From Sesamum alatum (taxonomy: Eukaryota > Streptophyta > Magnoliopsida > Lamiales > Pedaliaceae): 64,000 nt of DNA. Shown here piece by piece: positions 61,648-64,000 of this stretch. The notes beneath the pieces are model-generated. The model was not told the DNA's origin and made no database searches. It saw only the letters and a list, made by a program, of their open reading frames with translations. Within the stretch, counting starts at the first letter, position 1. Each line of letters starts with the position of its first letter. The position numbers and the translations under genes were made by a program. The stretch covers positions 42,144,873-42,208,872 of the forward strand of contig JACGWO010000003.1 in assembly GCA_034509735.1 (NCBI GenBank), read 5' to 3'.

Positions 61648-62590
61648 ACTTTACATAGGATGTCTCCAGGCCTTTCTGAGAACTCGTAGGATTTTCTCAA
61701 GCCTTCTTGAGATGCTTCAAACCAATAATAGAAAGAATGATGTAAAAAAGTGGCATGTATGGACATGTTATGTAATTAGCATGAACTTTCCTTTCTTTTC
61801 CTTTTGAGATTTCCTCATTTGGTTATTGAACTTTGGTGAGGAAAACATGTACATCACTTTAAATGATAGTACCTTATGCTTTGTACCTTGATCCTCTTCT
61901 TTCCTCTTCCTGTTCTTCACCAAAATCCAATATTCAAGCATACAGTAAATTTCACAGTTTAGATATCTTCAGTCCGAACTGAACTCAATTCACAAAATGA
62001 CATAGCAAAATGGCATAAATATACCAAAACTTAGACACCTCCTCTTGATCCCCCTCCATCTTCATATGGAAATTTCGTTTTCACTAGAACTTTAAGCTCA
62101 AATATCAAATAAGGACATGAAAAGAAGAAATGGTTCAGTTCTTTCTCAATGATGTCCAATACTAATTAAGTGTCCTGATCCAGTACATTCCATCGAGAGA
62201 CCCCTTTTGGATGAATCCAATATCAAATGAACTCAGACCTACTTGTAACCCCAGCAAGATATACTCGAAATTGCCCGAGTAATATAATTGACTTTACAGA
62301 GATGTCTTTTGATTCTCATGGCTTTTTAATCTGTGTAAAGTATTCTGCAATCAGTTCATAATAAACGTTAAATAGATCAACACTAAAGTTTACACTTGGA
62401 TCATTTTTCCTAGTTACAGGAAAAATAATGGGATATATACATGTAAAGATGTCGCGAAAGTCTCCGTTTGCATTACTTCCGTATGTGAAGGAGAACTTGC
62501 AAGTGCATTCTGCTGCTCACCTACCAAATTGAGCATCCGCCTCTCGCTTGTATTCACTCGGTCTGTAGATTAGCTTCTCAACAGAATTTC
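61648..62590. other. Intergenic region between convergent genes
   Basis: Holds the 3' flanks of the receptor kinase (plus) and the unknown minus-strand gene. No protein or repeat is recognised. Confidence 0.5.
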
Positions 62591-64000
62591 TTAACTTTCT
62601 ATCTGGTCGGTAGAATTACCATCTTCACCTGCTAAGTCATTCTCACCTCGTGAGATTATATTCAAGAAAGTCTTAGTGGCTTGACCTACAGCACGGGAAG
62701 TCTTCTTTGCAGCCCCTGCCACCACTGGTTGCAGCGAGATGATTGGTAGGCTTGCCCTTTCCTGAATCATGGCTTTTCACACAAATAACAACTATTATGA
62801 TCCAGAAAAATATAGTATACAAGAACCAGAAATCTCGGCTGTAACTGTTATACAAAAAAATGAACATCTTACACATGGTTTGTTGACGAGCAAGTGAACC
62901 TATTTGCCGGATTCCAGCTTCTGCTGCTTGCACTGCTTGAGCAGATTTGTTAACCCCATCTGCTATTTCTTGGCTGAGAACCAGATAGAACAAAAGACAT
63001 TATTTTCGAGACATACCAATTGTATAGCTTTTAATCTCTCAATGAGGAAAACGGGCATTTCCCAGCTTCAAGTAGTACTATAATCTTTAATTTCGTTCTA
63101 GCATAGGCCATCCATATGTCACTAACTACCTCATTAATCAACAGAAATGTGCTAGCCCAAGGGTTTCAATTCACTCTATCTTTGTCTTGAGGAAGAGGGA
63201 ATTACAGAGATCTTAAACCTCACCAACAAATCTTAATCGTGATATATGCCTCCAGCTTGTTCTAAGCTTTTGTATGTGCTAATCACCAAGTTACCAAATT
63301 AATAGCTCTATTGGTCGTTGATCAGTTAACTTACTAGTTTTGAAAGTGTCATACAAAATATTTGAATATTGACTTTTACATAATAATATGAGCACTAATA
63401 AATGCCAGACTTTAGTAATATTTAGTAGCCAACCACCGATATTATAAGTTACATAACAAATTGAACAACTTAACATGCCACCTGTGCGCTGCCAATATAA
63501 TTATACATGCATATATTTTATCGTTTACTTTTTCTTTTCCTATTTTATTTCATACTGAAGGAGAATTACATACTAATAGACAATCTGGACAACTACTTTA
63601 CAAACATGTTAATGATATCATGTCAATAACATCAAAAGTTAACGGATTTTATCTTTATATTTTACCATTACTTAAGAGGGAAAAATCCTACTTCTAGAGT
63701 TGAAGGAGCAAATGACTATTCATGCTACTTGTATTGCAGTCCTATAAAGTTCACATATGTACAGGCATGGCAGAATACAACAAACACACACAGGCGCACA
63801 CACAAGAACCTCAAATTACTCAGCCACTAATTCATGGGCTAAAAAGTGATCTAGCAATCTCGATATGGAATTATCTCAGCTTTTCCACTAGGAGTCTAAA
63901 TCCACAAAATTCACTTCAGAGGCTGTATCCTTCAAATTTCTCAAGAAAAGGAACTATACCTTTCGGCTTGCGACTCTTTTATCAATTTTGGTGCAAAATG
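62591..64000 (-). CDS. C-terminal exons of an unrecognised plant protein, 5' part outside the window
   Basis: Three exons are visible: 64000-63960 (cut by the window edge), 62973-62873 and 62772-62591, with stop TAA at 62593-62591. Phases agree and donors are GTATAG and GTAAGA. The last exon uses acceptor GAAAAG|CC; the more obvious ATTCAG|GAA site would create an immediate stop. The 107 visible residues include KESQAESQEIADGVNKSAQ, VQAAEAGIRQIGSLARQQT, then ERASLPIISLQPVVAGAAKK and TFLNIISRGEND. The Ala/Gln-rich part looks helical. There is no membrane segment or catalytic motif. I do not recognise the family; it is a real gene judging by clean splicing and composition. Confidence 0.65.

Noticed and set aside
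1..64000. CRISPR arrays, operons or bacterial regulatory sites
   Set aside because: The DNA is plainly plant nuclear sequence with spliceosomal introns; the regular repeats seen are microsatellites or transposon arms.

Overview
This window is nuclear DNA from a flowering plant. Genes are split by many short GT-AG introns, intergenic DNA is AT-rich and full of transposon remnants, and the recognisable proteins are land-plant families: a BIG-type ARF-GEF, a CYP97A carotenoid hydroxylase, an RLCK-VII kinase, a receptor-like kinase and a BAHD acyltransferase. Gene content and repeat style fit a eudicot. The species cannot be fixed from the sequence.

Layout. (1) Positions 1-21165, minus strand: 31 exons of a BIG5/MIN7-like Sec7 ARF guanine-nucleotide exchange factor; only the 3' end runs off the left edge. 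(2) 21166-27515: gene-free DNA with two inverted-repeat elements (about 24.95-26.22 kb and 26.51-27.06 kb). (3) 27516-31962, minus: a complete 16-exon CYP97A (LUT5-type) cytochrome P450. (4) 32-45.5 kb: a repeat island. It holds a tandem duplication with a roughly 0.5-kb unit, a 7.25-kb LINE with a 15-bp target-site duplication, a foldback element whose empty site is preserved in a neighbouring direct repeat, and a SINE-like remnant. (5) 45.5-46.5 kb, plus: a broken BAHD acyltransferase pseudogene. (6) 47.9-50.3 kb, plus: a complete 5-exon RLCK-VII gene whose predicted protein has lost two catalytic hallmarks. (7) 51-54.6 kb: retroelement debris and a 0.53-kb foldback element. (8) 55.0-56.76 kb, plus: a small 3-exon gene (87 aa) with a SINE, flanked by a 21-bp target-site duplication, in its first intron. 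(9) 59.1-61.65 kb, plus: a complete 8-exon receptor-like kinase with a cysteine-rich ectodomain and an intact kinase domain, including one GC-AG intron. (10) 62.6-64 kb, minus: the last three exons of an unrecognised gene that starts beyond the right edge.

The genes do not form a functional cluster. BIG5 acts in trans-Golgi/endosomal trafficking, CYP97A in plastid carotenoid synthesis, and the two kinases in plasma-membrane signalling. The observations most worth following are the degenerate RLCK-VII kinase, the LINE in which four in-frame TAG codons sit where tryptophan is expected (three of them in CTAG), the foldback element with its preserved empty site, and the small conserved gene carrying a young-looking SINE. 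I found no convincing new multi-gene system.
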